From: Cellulosilyticum lentocellum DSM 5427
Lineage (GTDB): Bacteria > Bacillota > Clostridia > Lachnospirales > Cellulosilyticaceae
Length of the DNA: 64,000 nucleotides
Reading direction: 5' to 3'
Assembly: GCF_000178835.2 (NCBI RefSeq)
Contig: NC_015275.1
Location: 1,819,001-1,883,000 of the forward strand
The position numbers were made by a program, and so were the translations under genes. The first letter of the stretch is position 1; every line of letters begins with the position of its first letter. Positions 35,394 through 42,755 of the stretch are shown piece after piece. The notes beneath the pieces are model-generated. The model did no database searches, was not told the origin of the DNA, and worked only from the letters and a program-made list of their open reading frames with translations.

Positions 35394-36329
35394 ATGTATT
35401 TTGTAACAGTAGCACAACTCAGAGAACAACTCAAATTAGAAAATCTTACACCACAAGTAGATTACAAAGAACGTAGAATCACGCAATGTGATGTCAATAG
35501 GCCCGCTTTACAATTAGCAGGTTTTTTTGACTACTTTGATTCTACACGTCTACAAATCATAGGAAAGGTTGAATATACCTATCTTGAAAAAATCGAAGAA
35601 GAAGAGCGTAATAAGAGAATTAAACGCTTATTAGATTATAAAGATATTCCTTGTATTGTTATTTGTCGTGAAGAAATTGAACCATTTCCATACTTATTGC
35701 AATGCGCGGAAGAAAACGGCATTCCTATTTTTAAAACAGATTTACCAACAACCACTTTTCTAGCTGAAGCAAATAGATGGCTTCATGTAGAATTAGCACC
35801 ACGTTTATCAATGCATGGTGTATTAGTAGATATCTATGGTGAAGGTGTTTTAATCACAGGTGAAAGTGGTATTGGAAAGAGTGAAACAGCACTAGAACTG
35901 ATTAGACGTGGTCATCGTTTAGTAGCAGATGATGCAGTAGAAATCAAAAAGGTATCCGCCAATACTTTATTAGGTTCAGCACCAGAAGTTATCAGACACT
36001 TTATCGAAGTAAGGGGAATTGGAATTGTAGATATCAAACAAATCTTTGGTGTAGGTTCTGTTAAAGAAATGAAAAATATCGATTTGATTGTACGTCTTGA
36101 AGCATGGGATCAAAATAAACAGTATGACCGTTTAGGACTAACTAATGAGTATACTGATATTATGGGTATCAAAGTAGTAACCAATGCAATACCTATTCGT
36201 CCAGGTAGAAATGTGGCCATTATTTGTGAAACAGCAGCGATTAACTTTAGACAAAAGAAAATGGGTTATAATGCGGCTGAGGCACTTAATGACCGTGTCA
36301 TGAATAATTTGCAGAAAGGTCAGTTTTAA
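35394..36329 (+). CDS. hprK: HPr kinase/phosphorylase
   Basis: A 311-residue bifunctional enzyme that phosphorylates Ser46 of HPr and removes the phosphate, linking carbon status to catabolite repression through CcpA in Firmicutes. The N-terminal domain (about 1-125) precedes the kinase core with P-loop GESGIGKSE (about residues 154-162), the catalytic DDAVEI region, and the HPrK signature EVRGIGIVDIKQIFG. ATG 35394 follows AAGGAGG; a GTG at 35373 is not credible. The next gene is a ROK glucokinase 28 bases away, so two carbon-control functions share one operon. Confidence 0.96.
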   Translation: MYFVTVAQLREQLKLENLTPQVDYKERRITQCDVNRPALQLAGFFDYFDSTRLQIIGKVEYTYLEKIEEEERNKRIKRLLDYKDIPCIVICREEIEPFPYLLQCAEENGIPIFKTDLPTTTFLAEANRWLHVELAPRLSMHGVLVDIYGEGVLITGESGIGKSETALELIRRGHRLVADDAVEIKKVSANTLLGSAPEVIRHFIEVRGIGIVDIKQIFGVGSVKEMKNIDLIVRLEAWDQNKQYDRLGLTNEYTDIMGIKVVTNAIPIRPGRNVAIICETAAINFRQKKMGYNAAEALNDRVMNNLQKGQF

Positions 36330-36357
36330 TAGCTAAAGAGATAAGGGAGGATACATC

Positions 36358-37317
36358 ATGTATTATTTAGGAGTGGATTTAGGTGGGACAACCATTAAAG
36401 TTGGTTTAGTAGATGAAAATTATCATATTTTACACAGTATAAGTGGTCCTACAGGTAGAGAAAGAAGTGCAGAGGAAGTTTTAAAAGATATGGCAATGTT
36501 ATGTCTTGAAGTTTTAAAAAGACAAGGAATTACAGAAAAGGATATCCATTCAATTGGAATTGGTAGTCCAGGAATTGCGTCACCAGAAGAAGGTGTTATT
36601 TTATCTTCAAGTAATCTTAACTTTAATCATGTTGATGTTAGAAAAGAAATTCAAAAATATATTCAAACAGACGTATATGTAGAAAATGATGCTAATGCAG
36701 CAGCATTAGGTGAAGTTATTTGTGGTGCAGCTCAAGGAGAAGATAATGTAGTAGTTGTGACACTTGGAACAGGTGTAGGTGGTGGACTTGTTTCAGAAGG
36801 GAAAATCAATAGAGGTAGCTTCTTTGGAGCGGGAGAAATCGGACATCAAGTCATTCGTTTTGGTGATGGAGAACCTTGTGGTTGTGGTAGAAAAGGTTGC
36901 TTTGAGCAATATGCTTCTGCAACAGCTCTCATTCGTCAAGCAAAAGCAGCTGCACACCTTTACCCAGATAGCAAATTAATAAGTTTAGCAAAAGAAGGTT
37001 TAATAGAAAATATTAATGCTAAAGTTGTATTTGATGCAGCACAAGCAGGAGATGAAACCGCAGAGCGAGTACTTGAAACCTATTTCAAATATATTGCATG
37101 TGGTATAACCAATATTATTAATGTTTTAGAACCAAGTATGATTGTTTTAGGTGGCGGTATGAGTGCACAAAAAGAATACCTTACAAATCCTGTTACAAAA
37201 TATGTTCAAGAAGAAATGTATGGTGGTTTAAGCCTTAAAACCAAAATAACAGCAGCAACTTTAGGAAATGATGCGGGGATTATTGGAGCAGCTTTCCTAG
37301 GCACAACTTTAAAATAA
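36358..37317 (+). CDS. glk: ROK family glucokinase
   Basis: A 319-residue sugar kinase that makes glucose-6-phosphate from glucose and ATP. The N-terminal phosphate loop is GVDLGGTTIKVGLV, followed by the catalytic VENDANAAALGE, the ATP-binding LGTGVGGGLV and the zinc motif CGCGRKGC with upstream His (EIGHQVIRF) that define ROK proteins. Full length. It directly follows hprK and is ended by a terminator, so the pair forms a two-gene operon. Other hexoses are possible for ROK enzymes, but the motif set and the neighbour favour glucose. Confidence 0.93.
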   Translation: MYYLGVDLGGTTIKVGLVDENYHILHSISGPTGRERSAEEVLKDMAMLCLEVLKRQGITEKDIHSIGIGSPGIASPEEGVILSSSNLNFNHVDVRKEIQKYIQTDVYVENDANAAALGEVICGAAQGEDNVVVVTLGTGVGGGLVSEGKINRGSFFGAGEIGHQVIRFGDGEPCGCGRKGCFEQYASATALIRQAKAAAHLYPDSKLISLAKEGLIENINAKVVFDAAQAGDETAERVLETYFKYIACGITNIINVLEPSMIVLGGGMSAQKEYLTNPVTKYVQEEMYGGLSLKTKITAATLGNDAGIIGAAFLGTTLK

Positions 37318-37324
37318 GTATTTG

Positions 37325-37357
37325 AAAGAGCTAACAACTTGGTGTTGGCTCTTTTTT
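37325..37357 (+). terminator. Terminator of the hprK-glk operon
   Basis: AAAGAGCTAACA pairs with TGTTGGCTCTTT (one G-T) across ACTTGG, followed by T6. Confidence 0.88.
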
Positions 37358-37378
37358 ATGGTATTAAAAGACAAATAA

Positions 37379-37387
37379 TGATATAAT
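37379..37387 (+). promoter_or_regulatory. Extended -10 promoter of the YcxB-like gene
   Basis: TGA-TATAAT (-10 at 37382-37387), 33 bases before the GTG start. No -35 is evident. Confidence 0.6.
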
Positions 37388-37419
37388 AGCACTATTACAA
37401 AAGACTGGAGGCAAAATAA

Positions 37420-37953
37420 GTGGAAAAACAACAAGAAAACAGTTTATCACTGGATGTGAAGTTTAAATTTAAAGATGTTTTACGTTATAACACATCTGTG
37501 GCTATAAAAAATATAGTCAATGATATTGTACTGGGGATAGGCTTAGCAGTCCTTATTTTCTTCTTTTATAAAATGTGTACAACAACTGAAAGACTAGATA
37601 TTTTTATTTCTAAAAATATCACCCTGCTGTTAGTACCTATTTTGATTTTTGTACTCATTCCTTGGCGAGTATGGCAGGTTACAGCTTCTCAAATGCAGAT
37701 GCCAGCTTTTGCTTATGGTGTGAAGTATGTTTTTTCAGAGAAGCATATACTGCTAGATATTGGAGAAGCATCTGAAGAAATGTCTTGGGATTTATTTGTG
37801 AATATTGTGGAAACAAAGTATGACTTTAGATTTTATGTGAATAAAGTGAGTGCACAAATTATACCAAAACATAACCTAACAGATCATCAATTATCAATAC
37901 TCAGAACAATGATTAAAACGGCTACTAAGTCAGGGGTTTGCCGATTAAAATAA
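37420..37953 (+). CDS. YcxB-like membrane protein
   Basis: A 177-residue protein. A short N-terminal strand region leads into two membrane helices (about 32-52, IVLGIGLAVLIFFFY, and 66-85, ITLLLVPILIFVLIPW). The C-terminal half, from FAYGVKYVFSEKHILLDI through YDFRFYVNKVSAQIIPKH, matches the YcxB-like C-terminal domain, a small beta-rich cytoplasmic domain of unknown function. The start is GTG at 37420 after CTGGAGG. The next gene begins 17 bases later, so the two are likely translated from one mRNA. No activity can be assigned. Confidence 0.75.
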   Translation: MEKQQENSLSLDVKFKFKDVLRYNTSVAIKNIVNDIVLGIGLAVLIFFFYKMCTTTERLDIFISKNITLLLVPILIFVLIPWRVWQVTASQMQMPAFAYGVKYVFSEKHILLDIGEASEEMSWDLFVNIVETKYDFRFYVNKVSAQIIPKHNLTDHQLSILRTMIKTATKSGVCRLK

Positions 37954-37969
37954 ATGAAAGTGGGCACAT

Positions 37970-38965
37970 ATGAAAAGATTATTTCATTTATCAACCACTT
38001 CTAAACAATTAGACTTGTTTGATAAAGACTGGGAACAAATAAAGGGGTTTATTGAAAAAAATCGTATGGATGGTATAGAGGTTGGATTGACCTTAGACTA
38101 TCCGTTAGAGCAAATACCAGCGGGTATTGTAGAAGGTGTTCACTTGAGTTTTTATCCGATGTGGCTAGATTTTTGGAGACAAGATCAAGTAAAGTTACAA
38201 CAATTATTTGAAGATGAAGAAGCTATTAAAAGTTATTATGGAGGCTTAGAACCAGCAGTACTCATTGAAAGTTATAAAAAACAGTATCGGCGTGCTAAAG
38301 CACTAGGAGCTAAATACATGGTTTTTCATGTAAGCCATGTATTGCCTGAAGATTCCTTTACCTGGCAGTTCGATTATACGGACCACGAAGTAATGGAAGC
38401 TACCTTAGAACTTGTTAACGCTGTTTTTGAAGCTGAGGAAGATGGGCCTATGCTTTTATTTGAAAACTTATGGTGGCCTGGGCTTACCTACTTAAATCCA
38501 GAACTCACACAGTGGTTTATTGAGGGGGTTCAGTATAAAAATAAAGGGTATTTAGTAGATGTTTCACACTTAACATTAACTAATGCTACTATTGGAAATG
38601 AGAAGCAGGCTTATGAATATATAAAAAAGGTGATTACTCAACTAGGCGAAACAAAAAAGTGGATTAAGGCGGTTCATTTAAATAAGGCGCTTCCCAAATT
38701 TTATATGGGACGAAGTCATCATTACTTATTAGAGCAATATCAAAAAGCAAAAGATAAAAAGCAACAATTAATGATTTTAAAAAAGCATATTAATGCTTTA
38801 GATGGACATGTACCTTTTGATCATCCATTAGCTGCGTCTATATTAGAATTAATGGATCCTATGTATTGTGTTTATGAAACAGCACCTAGCTCACGTTATG
38901 AATTAGCTTATTTTATTAAATGTCAGAATGAAGCTTTAAAAATGATGACAAATAAAAATGATTAA
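37970..38965 (+). CDS. Xylose-isomerase-like TIM barrel protein
   Basis: A 331-residue protein resembling the AP_endonuc_2 / sugar phosphate isomerase-epimerase superfamily. It has the expected alternation of strands and helices and acidic or His residues at strand ends: DGIEVGL, GVHLSF, YMVFHVSH, MLLFENLWW, GYLVDVSHL and IKAVHLNKA. These suggest a metal-dependent active site of the xylose isomerase type. Substrate is unknown. It may act on a sugar phosphate, but endonuclease IV-like or hydrolase roles also exist in this fold. AAGTGGG is a weak ribosome site before the ATG, consistent with translation coupled to the upstream membrane protein gene. Confidence 0.8.
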   Translation: MKRLFHLSTTSKQLDLFDKDWEQIKGFIEKNRMDGIEVGLTLDYPLEQIPAGIVEGVHLSFYPMWLDFWRQDQVKLQQLFEDEEAIKSYYGGLEPAVLIESYKKQYRRAKALGAKYMVFHVSHVLPEDSFTWQFDYTDHEVMEATLELVNAVFEAEEDGPMLLFENLWWPGLTYLNPELTQWFIEGVQYKNKGYLVDVSHLTLTNATIGNEKQAYEYIKKVITQLGETKKWIKAVHLNKALPKFYMGRSHHYLLEQYQKAKDKKQQLMILKKHINALDGHVPFDHPLAASILELMDPMYCVYETAPSSRYELAYFIKCQNEALKMMTNKND

Positions 38966-38998
38966 TAAAGGGACTATCATGAGGATAGTCCCTTTATA
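38965..38998 (+). terminator. Terminator of the YcxB/TIM-barrel operon
   Basis: 14-bp stem ATAAAGGGACTATC/GATAGTCCCTTTAT with a 5-base loop, starting at the last base of the stop codon. Followed by AATG, so its T-tract is within the arm. Confidence 0.8.
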
Positions 38999-39052
38999 AT
39001 GTTAAGTATTTTACAAAATACCAGATTTTATAAGATTAATAAGGACGATAAC

Positions 39053-39081
39053 TTGACAAAAACTTAAAAGTTTTTTATAAT
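39053..39081 (+). promoter_or_regulatory. Consensus sigma-A promoter with a palindrome in its spacer
   Basis: TTGACA (39053-39058), exactly 17 bases, TATAAT (39076-39081): both hexamers are consensus. The spacer holds AAAAACTT-AA-AAGTTTTT, an 8-bp inverted repeat (39058-39065 with 39068-39075), placed like an operator. An 80-base leader follows with a small hairpin CGATAAGGTTATCG. Confidence 0.85.
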
Positions 39082-39170
39082 ACTTTTGTAACAATTACTT
39101 AATAAATTGTAAAATGCGATAAGGTTATCGTTAATATAGTCGAACATAGTCAATCGAGGAGGATTAAAGC

Positions 39171-40205
39171 ATGAGATTAAAAAAGGTAGTATTGAGTACA
39201 CTAGTTGGCGTTGCAGCAATAATGGTGCCTAGTTTAGCTTATGGCCAAGCTTACGGAACAGTAGCAACACAAACACTTAATGTAAGAGATGGTGCTAAAT
39301 TAGAAGCTAGCATTGTAAAACAAGTCGGACTTGGTGAACCAGTTGAGATTGTATGCGAAGAGGGCGATTGGTTAAAATTGATTTTAGAGGACGATTCAAG
39401 AGCTTATGTTAAAGCTGAGTATATCAATGTACATAGAGTACTAGCAGTAGTCAATGTCAATGGCGGTTTAAATGTAAGAGATTATCCTTCTACAGAGAAT
39501 GGAAAAGTAATTGGTAGCTTTTCAAATGGAGATGAAATTTCTGTAAGCTATAGTGTAGGAGATTGGTATAAAGTAAGTCAAGAAGGATTTGAAGGTTATG
39601 TAAGTAAGGACTACGTTAAAAATAGCACAGAAGTAGACTTCTTAAGCTATTTGCCTAATAAACGTTTAACAGAAATTGAACGTATGACAGTAACTCAAGA
39701 AGAAGCACAAGCTATTATGGTAGAAACCGATAACAGTAGTTCTAGCAATGGAAGTACTTCAAGTAACAATGGTGCTTCAAGTAATAGTGGGTCTTCAAGT
39801 AACTCAAGTAATCAAAATTACACAAGCTCAGGATCAGGTGCAGGTGATGCAGTTGTAGCTTATGCAAAGCAATTCTTAGGTAATCCATACGTCTATGGTG
39901 GAAATAGCTTAACTAATGGGGTAGATTGTTCCGGCTTCACTTCTCAAATTATGAGAAACTTTGGCATTAGCTTAAACAGAAGCTCAAGTGCGCAATATGC
40001 TAATAATGGTTATTATGTAAGCAGTGATTCACTACAAAAAGGTGACCTAGTATTCTACGGTTATAACGGACATGTATCGCATGTTGCCATTTATATTGGT
40101 GGTGGGCAGGTGATTCATGCTAATGATGAAAGAACAGGTATTTGTATCAGTAATGTATTCCCAAGCGGTGGAAAACCATATATTGGTGCAAAACGCGTAT
40201 TATAA
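39171..40205 (+). CDS. Secreted SH3-SH3-NlpC/P60 peptidoglycan hydrolase
   Basis: A 344-residue exoprotein. Signal peptide (about 1-25, cleaved after SLAYG), two bacterial SH3 domains (about 28-85 and 90-150, each with LNVRDG/LNVRDYPS and GDW motifs), a Ser/Asn-rich linker (about 185-220), and an NlpC/P60 papain-like peptidase (about 220-344). The catalytic Cys is residue 253 in GVDCSGF; the catalytic His follows in GHVSHVAIYIG. It should cut gamma-D-glutamyl to diamino-acid bonds in stem peptides, with SH3 domains binding the wall. GAGGAGG precedes the ATG. It has a near-perfect promoter and an unusually long terminator, suggesting high, self-contained expression. Confidence 0.95.
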   Translation: MRLKKVVLSTLVGVAAIMVPSLAYGQAYGTVATQTLNVRDGAKLEASIVKQVGLGEPVEIVCEEGDWLKLILEDDSRAYVKAEYINVHRVLAVVNVNGGLNVRDYPSTENGKVIGSFSNGDEISVSYSVGDWYKVSQEGFEGYVSKDYVKNSTEVDFLSYLPNKRLTEIERMTVTQEEAQAIMVETDNSSSSNGSTSSNNGASSNSGSSSNSSNQNYTSSGSGAGDAVVAYAKQFLGNPYVYGGNSLTNGVDCSGFTSQIMRNFGISLNRSSSAQYANNGYYVSSDSLQKGDLVFYGYNGHVSHVAIYIGGGQVIHANDERTGICISNVFPSGGKPYIGAKRVL

Positions 40206-40212
40206 TAATAGA

Positions 40213-40274
40213 TAAAATAACAAAGGAAGTTATAAATGTATAGGTATACATTTATAACTTCCTTTGTTATTTTA
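40213..40274. terminator. Very long perfect hairpin after the NlpC/P60 gene
   Basis: A 30-bp perfect palindrome (40213-40242 with 40245-40274) with only GG between the arms; in RNA a few inner pairs would open to form the loop. The outer arms are A-rich on the left and T-rich on the right, so it can terminate on both strands. Confidence 0.85.
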
Positions 40275-40420
40275 ATTTATTGTAGGTCAAAGATTAAAGA
40301 AGGATTTAATTAAAGAGTAAAATCTTTTACTAAATCCATACAAACATGGACATTTAAGTAGTGATTTGATAGAATTATTTTAAAATACAAAAAAGTGGTT
40401 GATATTAGGGGGCATAAATA

Positions 40421-41764
40421 ATGAAGCATATCTCATTTAGAAGTAAAGTAATGGTGATTACATTTATTTTAGTGATTATAAGTTTTTCTATATCTGCTAT
40501 TAGAACAACTCAGGAATTAAAGCCTAGAATCACTCAAATTTTGCAAAATGATACGTTAAGTACAGAAACACAATTAGCTGAGATTATGAAGACCATAAAA
40601 ATTGGACAAGGTATAGGGTATACGGTTACAGGGATATTTGTATGTCTTTGTTTATTTTTATACTGCACCGTATTGTTTAAACATTTTAAACAATTGATTG
40701 ATTCATGTAGATGCATGAAAACAGGTGATTTTAGTAAATCACTAGATCCTATTCTTTTAAAACATAATGATGAAATAGGAACAATAGCTCAGGCTCTAGA
40801 AATGATGAGAGCCCATTTAAATCAATTAGTAGCTGCTACGGGACATCAAGCTAGAAGATTACTGGATTTATCATCAAAGCTTAATGAAGCAGCAATAGCC
40901 ACACAAACGGCTACAGTGGCTATTGCTAGTTCCATGGAAGCTATGGTGGCTGGAAGCCAGGAACAAACTCAGCTTACATCTGAAACAGCACAAATGACAG
41001 AACATATGCATACAGATGTAGCAGAAGTGGCAGATAGTATTCAAAGTATAACAGCTTCATCAAATCGTACGTTAAGGCATGCTAAAGAAGGTAATCAAAT
41101 TCTTCAAACAGTCATTGAACAAATGGCAACAATTGATCAAAAAGTTCAAAGTACTTCAAGTCAAATTCAGCTATTAAGTGATAAGTCATCTAGGATTCAA
41201 GATATTATTACACTCATTACAAGTATAGCTTCTCAAACTAATTTATTAGCGTTAAATGCAGCCATAGAAGCTGCTAGGGCAGGAGAAGCAGGAAAAGGTT
41301 TCTCGGTGGTGGCTGATGAAATTAGAAATTTAGCTACTCAATCAGCAGATGCTACTGCTAGAATTAGTCAAATTATAACAGAAATTAATGAGGAAATTAA
41401 TGAGGCAACAGCAGCTATGGACGAAAATACTATAGCTGTAAAAAAGGGATTAACTTTTGCCAGTGAAGCAGGTACAAGCTTTGAAGCTATTTTAAGTGAT
41501 ATTAAAGAAGTATCTACAGAATTTGAAGCAGTTAAAGCAGTGAATGAACAAGTGACAGAGGGAACTTCTCATGTACTTTATGCTATCCAAAATATTAATG
41601 ACATATCTCAAGCTAGTAGCACAAATACACAAGCAGTTGTTCTTGCTACTAAAAATCAAAATCAACTTATTAATGATGTTTCTCAGGGGGCGGATGAGTT
41701 AACAAGGCGTGTAGAGAAATTAATGATAGAAATTGACCATTTTATAATAGAAAAAGTACGATAA
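40421..41764 (+). CDS. Methyl-accepting chemotaxis protein with a minimal outer domain
   Basis: A 447-residue chemoreceptor. Two membrane helices (about 9-30 and 65-88) enclose an external segment of only about 35 residues, too small for a standard sensor domain, so it may sense membrane state, a partner protein, or act through the cytoplasmic part. A HAMP domain (about 88-140) precedes the coiled-coil signalling domain. The CheA/CheW-binding hairpin tip reads [21 protein letters not shown] and [16 protein letters not shown] lies before the ATG. The acetyltransferase of the arsenic-type cluster begins 23 bases after the stop, so this receptor could be co-transcribed with it. Confidence 0.92.
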   Translation: MKHISFRSKVMVITFILVIISFSISAIRTTQELKPRITQILQNDTLSTETQLAEIMKTIKIGQGIGYTVTGIFVCLCLFLYCTVLFKHFKQLIDSCRCMKTGDFSKSLDPILLKHNDEIGTIAQALEMMRAHLNQLVAATGHQARRLLDLSSKLNEAAIATQTATVAIASSMEAMVAGSQEQTQLTSETAQMTEHMHTDVAEVADSIQSITASSNRTLRHAKEGNQILQTVIEQMATIDQKVQSTSSQIQLLSDKSSRIQDIITLITSIASQTNLLALNAAIEAARAGEAGKGFSVVADEIRNLATQSADATARISQIITEINEEINEATAAMDENTIAVKKGLTFASEAGTSFEAILSDIKEVSTEFEAVKAVNEQVTEGTSHVLYAIQNINDISQASSTNTQAVVLATKNQNQLINDVSQGADELTRRVEKLMIEIDHFIIEKVR

Positions 41765-41787
41765 TCAGTTCGTGAAGGAGATTAGAG

Positions 41788-42285
41788 ATGACAGTAATGA
41801 TGAGATGTATGACAGAAAAAGATTGGCCTAATGTAAGGTGTATTTATGAACAGGGGATAAGCTCAGGAATTGCTACTTTTCAAACAGAAGTTCCGAGTTA
41901 TGAAGTTTGGAATGCTGCACATCTTACTACAGGAAGATTAGTGGCAGTGGTTGATGAAGAAGTTGTTGGCTGGGTAGCTTTATCACCTACTTCAAGTAGA
42001 TGTGTTTATAAAGGTGTAGCAGAACTAAGTATTTACATAGTACAAAATGCTCAAAGAAAAGGTGTAGCCACTAAGCTTTTAAATGAATTAATTCAACTTT
42101 CAGAGCAAGAAGGTATATGGACCTTACAATCGAGTATTATTGAAGAAAATAAGGCTAGTTTGGCTTTGCATCAAAAGTGTGGTTTTAGGCAAGTTGGCTA
42201 TAGAGAGAAAATTGCAAGAGATCAAAAAGGTGATTGGCATAACACCATTCTAATGGAAAGACGAAGTCAAGTTGACAACTTTTAA
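41788..42285 (+). CDS. GNAT acetyltransferase, phosphinothricin/arsinothricin (ArsN1)-like
   Basis: A 165-residue GNAT enzyme close to the phosphinothricin N-acetyltransferase (PAT) group. Family marks are IATFQTEVPSYEVW, VVGWVALSPTSSRCVYKGVA, ELSIYI, the acetyl-CoA loop AQRKGVATKLL and GIWTLQSSI..NKASLALHQKCGF. The PAT group includes ArsN1, which acetylates the arsenic antibiotic arsinothricin. Lying directly before arsR, a MATE transporter and arsC makes that activity a reasonable inference over phosphinothricin resistance, though glutamate-analogue or methionine-sulfone detoxification is also possible. GAAGGAG precedes the ATG. The end of the gene contains the arsR promoter. Confidence 0.85.
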   Translation: MTVMMRCMTEKDWPNVRCIYEQGISSGIATFQTEVPSYEVWNAAHLTTGRLVAVVDEEVVGWVALSPTSSRCVYKGVAELSIYIVQNAQRKGVATKLLNELIQLSEQEGIWTLQSSIIEENKASLALHQKCGFRQVGYREKIARDQKGDWHNTILMERRSQVDNF

Positions 42286-42300
42286 AGGAGATTTTATACT
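42272..42300 (+). promoter_or_regulatory. Promoter of arsR inside the 3' end of the acetyltransferase gene
   Basis: TTGACA (42272-42277), 17-base spacer, TATACT (42295-42300), 27 bases before the arsR ATG. The -35 lies in the last codons of the acetyltransferase gene. Confidence 0.75.
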
Positions 42301-42326
42301 GAAACAAGAAGAGGAAGGTGTTTCGT

Positions 42327-42599
42327 ATGAATGAGGAATGTAGAGAAAAAGCACAGCTTTTTAAAGCACTTTCTGATAGTAATCGTGTGATGATTTTAGA
42401 GATGCTAAAGGATGGAGAAATGTGTGCATGTCACTTACTTGAAAGGTTTCAAATTACACAACCTACTTTATCTCATCATATGAGATTATTATGTGAATGT
42501 GATTTGGTTATAGCAAGACGTGAGGGTAAATGGATGCATTATTCACTTAATACTAAAACACTGGGAGCATTAAGTGATTATTTTAAAGAGATGATCTAA
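42327..42599 (+). CDS. arsR: ArsR-family As(III)-type repressor
   Basis: A 90-residue winged-helix repressor (DNA-recognition helix ITQPTLSHHMRLL, wing CDLVIARREGKWMHY). Cys33 and Cys35 in GEMCACHLL sit in helix alpha-3 at the place of the Cys32/Cys34 site of the plasmid R773 ArsR, so it probably releases DNA when As(III) or Sb(III) binds; a third Cys at residue 49-50 equivalent is not obvious, but Cys5 and CECD could help. ATG 42327 is preferred to a GTG at 42318 because the GAGGAAGG site lies about nine bases upstream of it. It is ended by its own terminator, so the transporter gene downstream relies on a second promoter. Confidence 0.9.
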   Translation: MNEECREKAQLFKALSDSNRVMILEMLKDGEMCACHLLERFQITQPTLSHHMRLLCECDLVIARREGKWMHYSLNTKTLGALSDYFKEMI

Positions 42600-42626
42600 A
42601 AGCTACTAATAAAGGTAGCTTTTTTA
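42598..42626 (+). terminator. Terminator of arsR
   Basis: AAAAGCTAC (42598-42606) pairs with GTAGCTTTT (42615-42623) around TAATAAAG, followed by TTT. Confidence 0.8.
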
Positions 42627-42689
42627 TTTTAAGTAATTTATTTGTGATACTGATAGATGAATATAGTAGAGAAGTACCCTTCTTATCTA

Positions 42690-42718
42690 TTGACGGTATT
42701 ATTAAAATCAATTAAAAT
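42690..42718 (+). promoter_or_regulatory. Promoter of the MATE-arsC operon
   Basis: TTGACG (42690-42695), 17-base spacer, TAAAAT (42713-42718). It predicts transcription from about 42725, so the MATE protein cannot start at the upstream ATG 42657. Confidence 0.7.
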
Positions 42719-42722
42719 ACAT

Positions 42723-42738
42723 ATAGATAATTATCTAT
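42723..42738 (+). promoter_or_regulatory. Perfect 16-bp palindrome at the transcription start, candidate ArsR operator
   Basis: ATAGATAATTATCTAT sits four bases after the -10 box. Its position and AT-rich palindromic form resemble ArsR/SmtB operators. Confidence 0.6.
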
Positions 42739-42755
42739 GTGAAATGGGTGACATT

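Noticed and set aside
42657-42755. Upstream ATG (42657) as MATE start
   Set aside because: A good promoter lies inside this stretch, there is no ribosome site, and family proteins start at KKVDLTKG.
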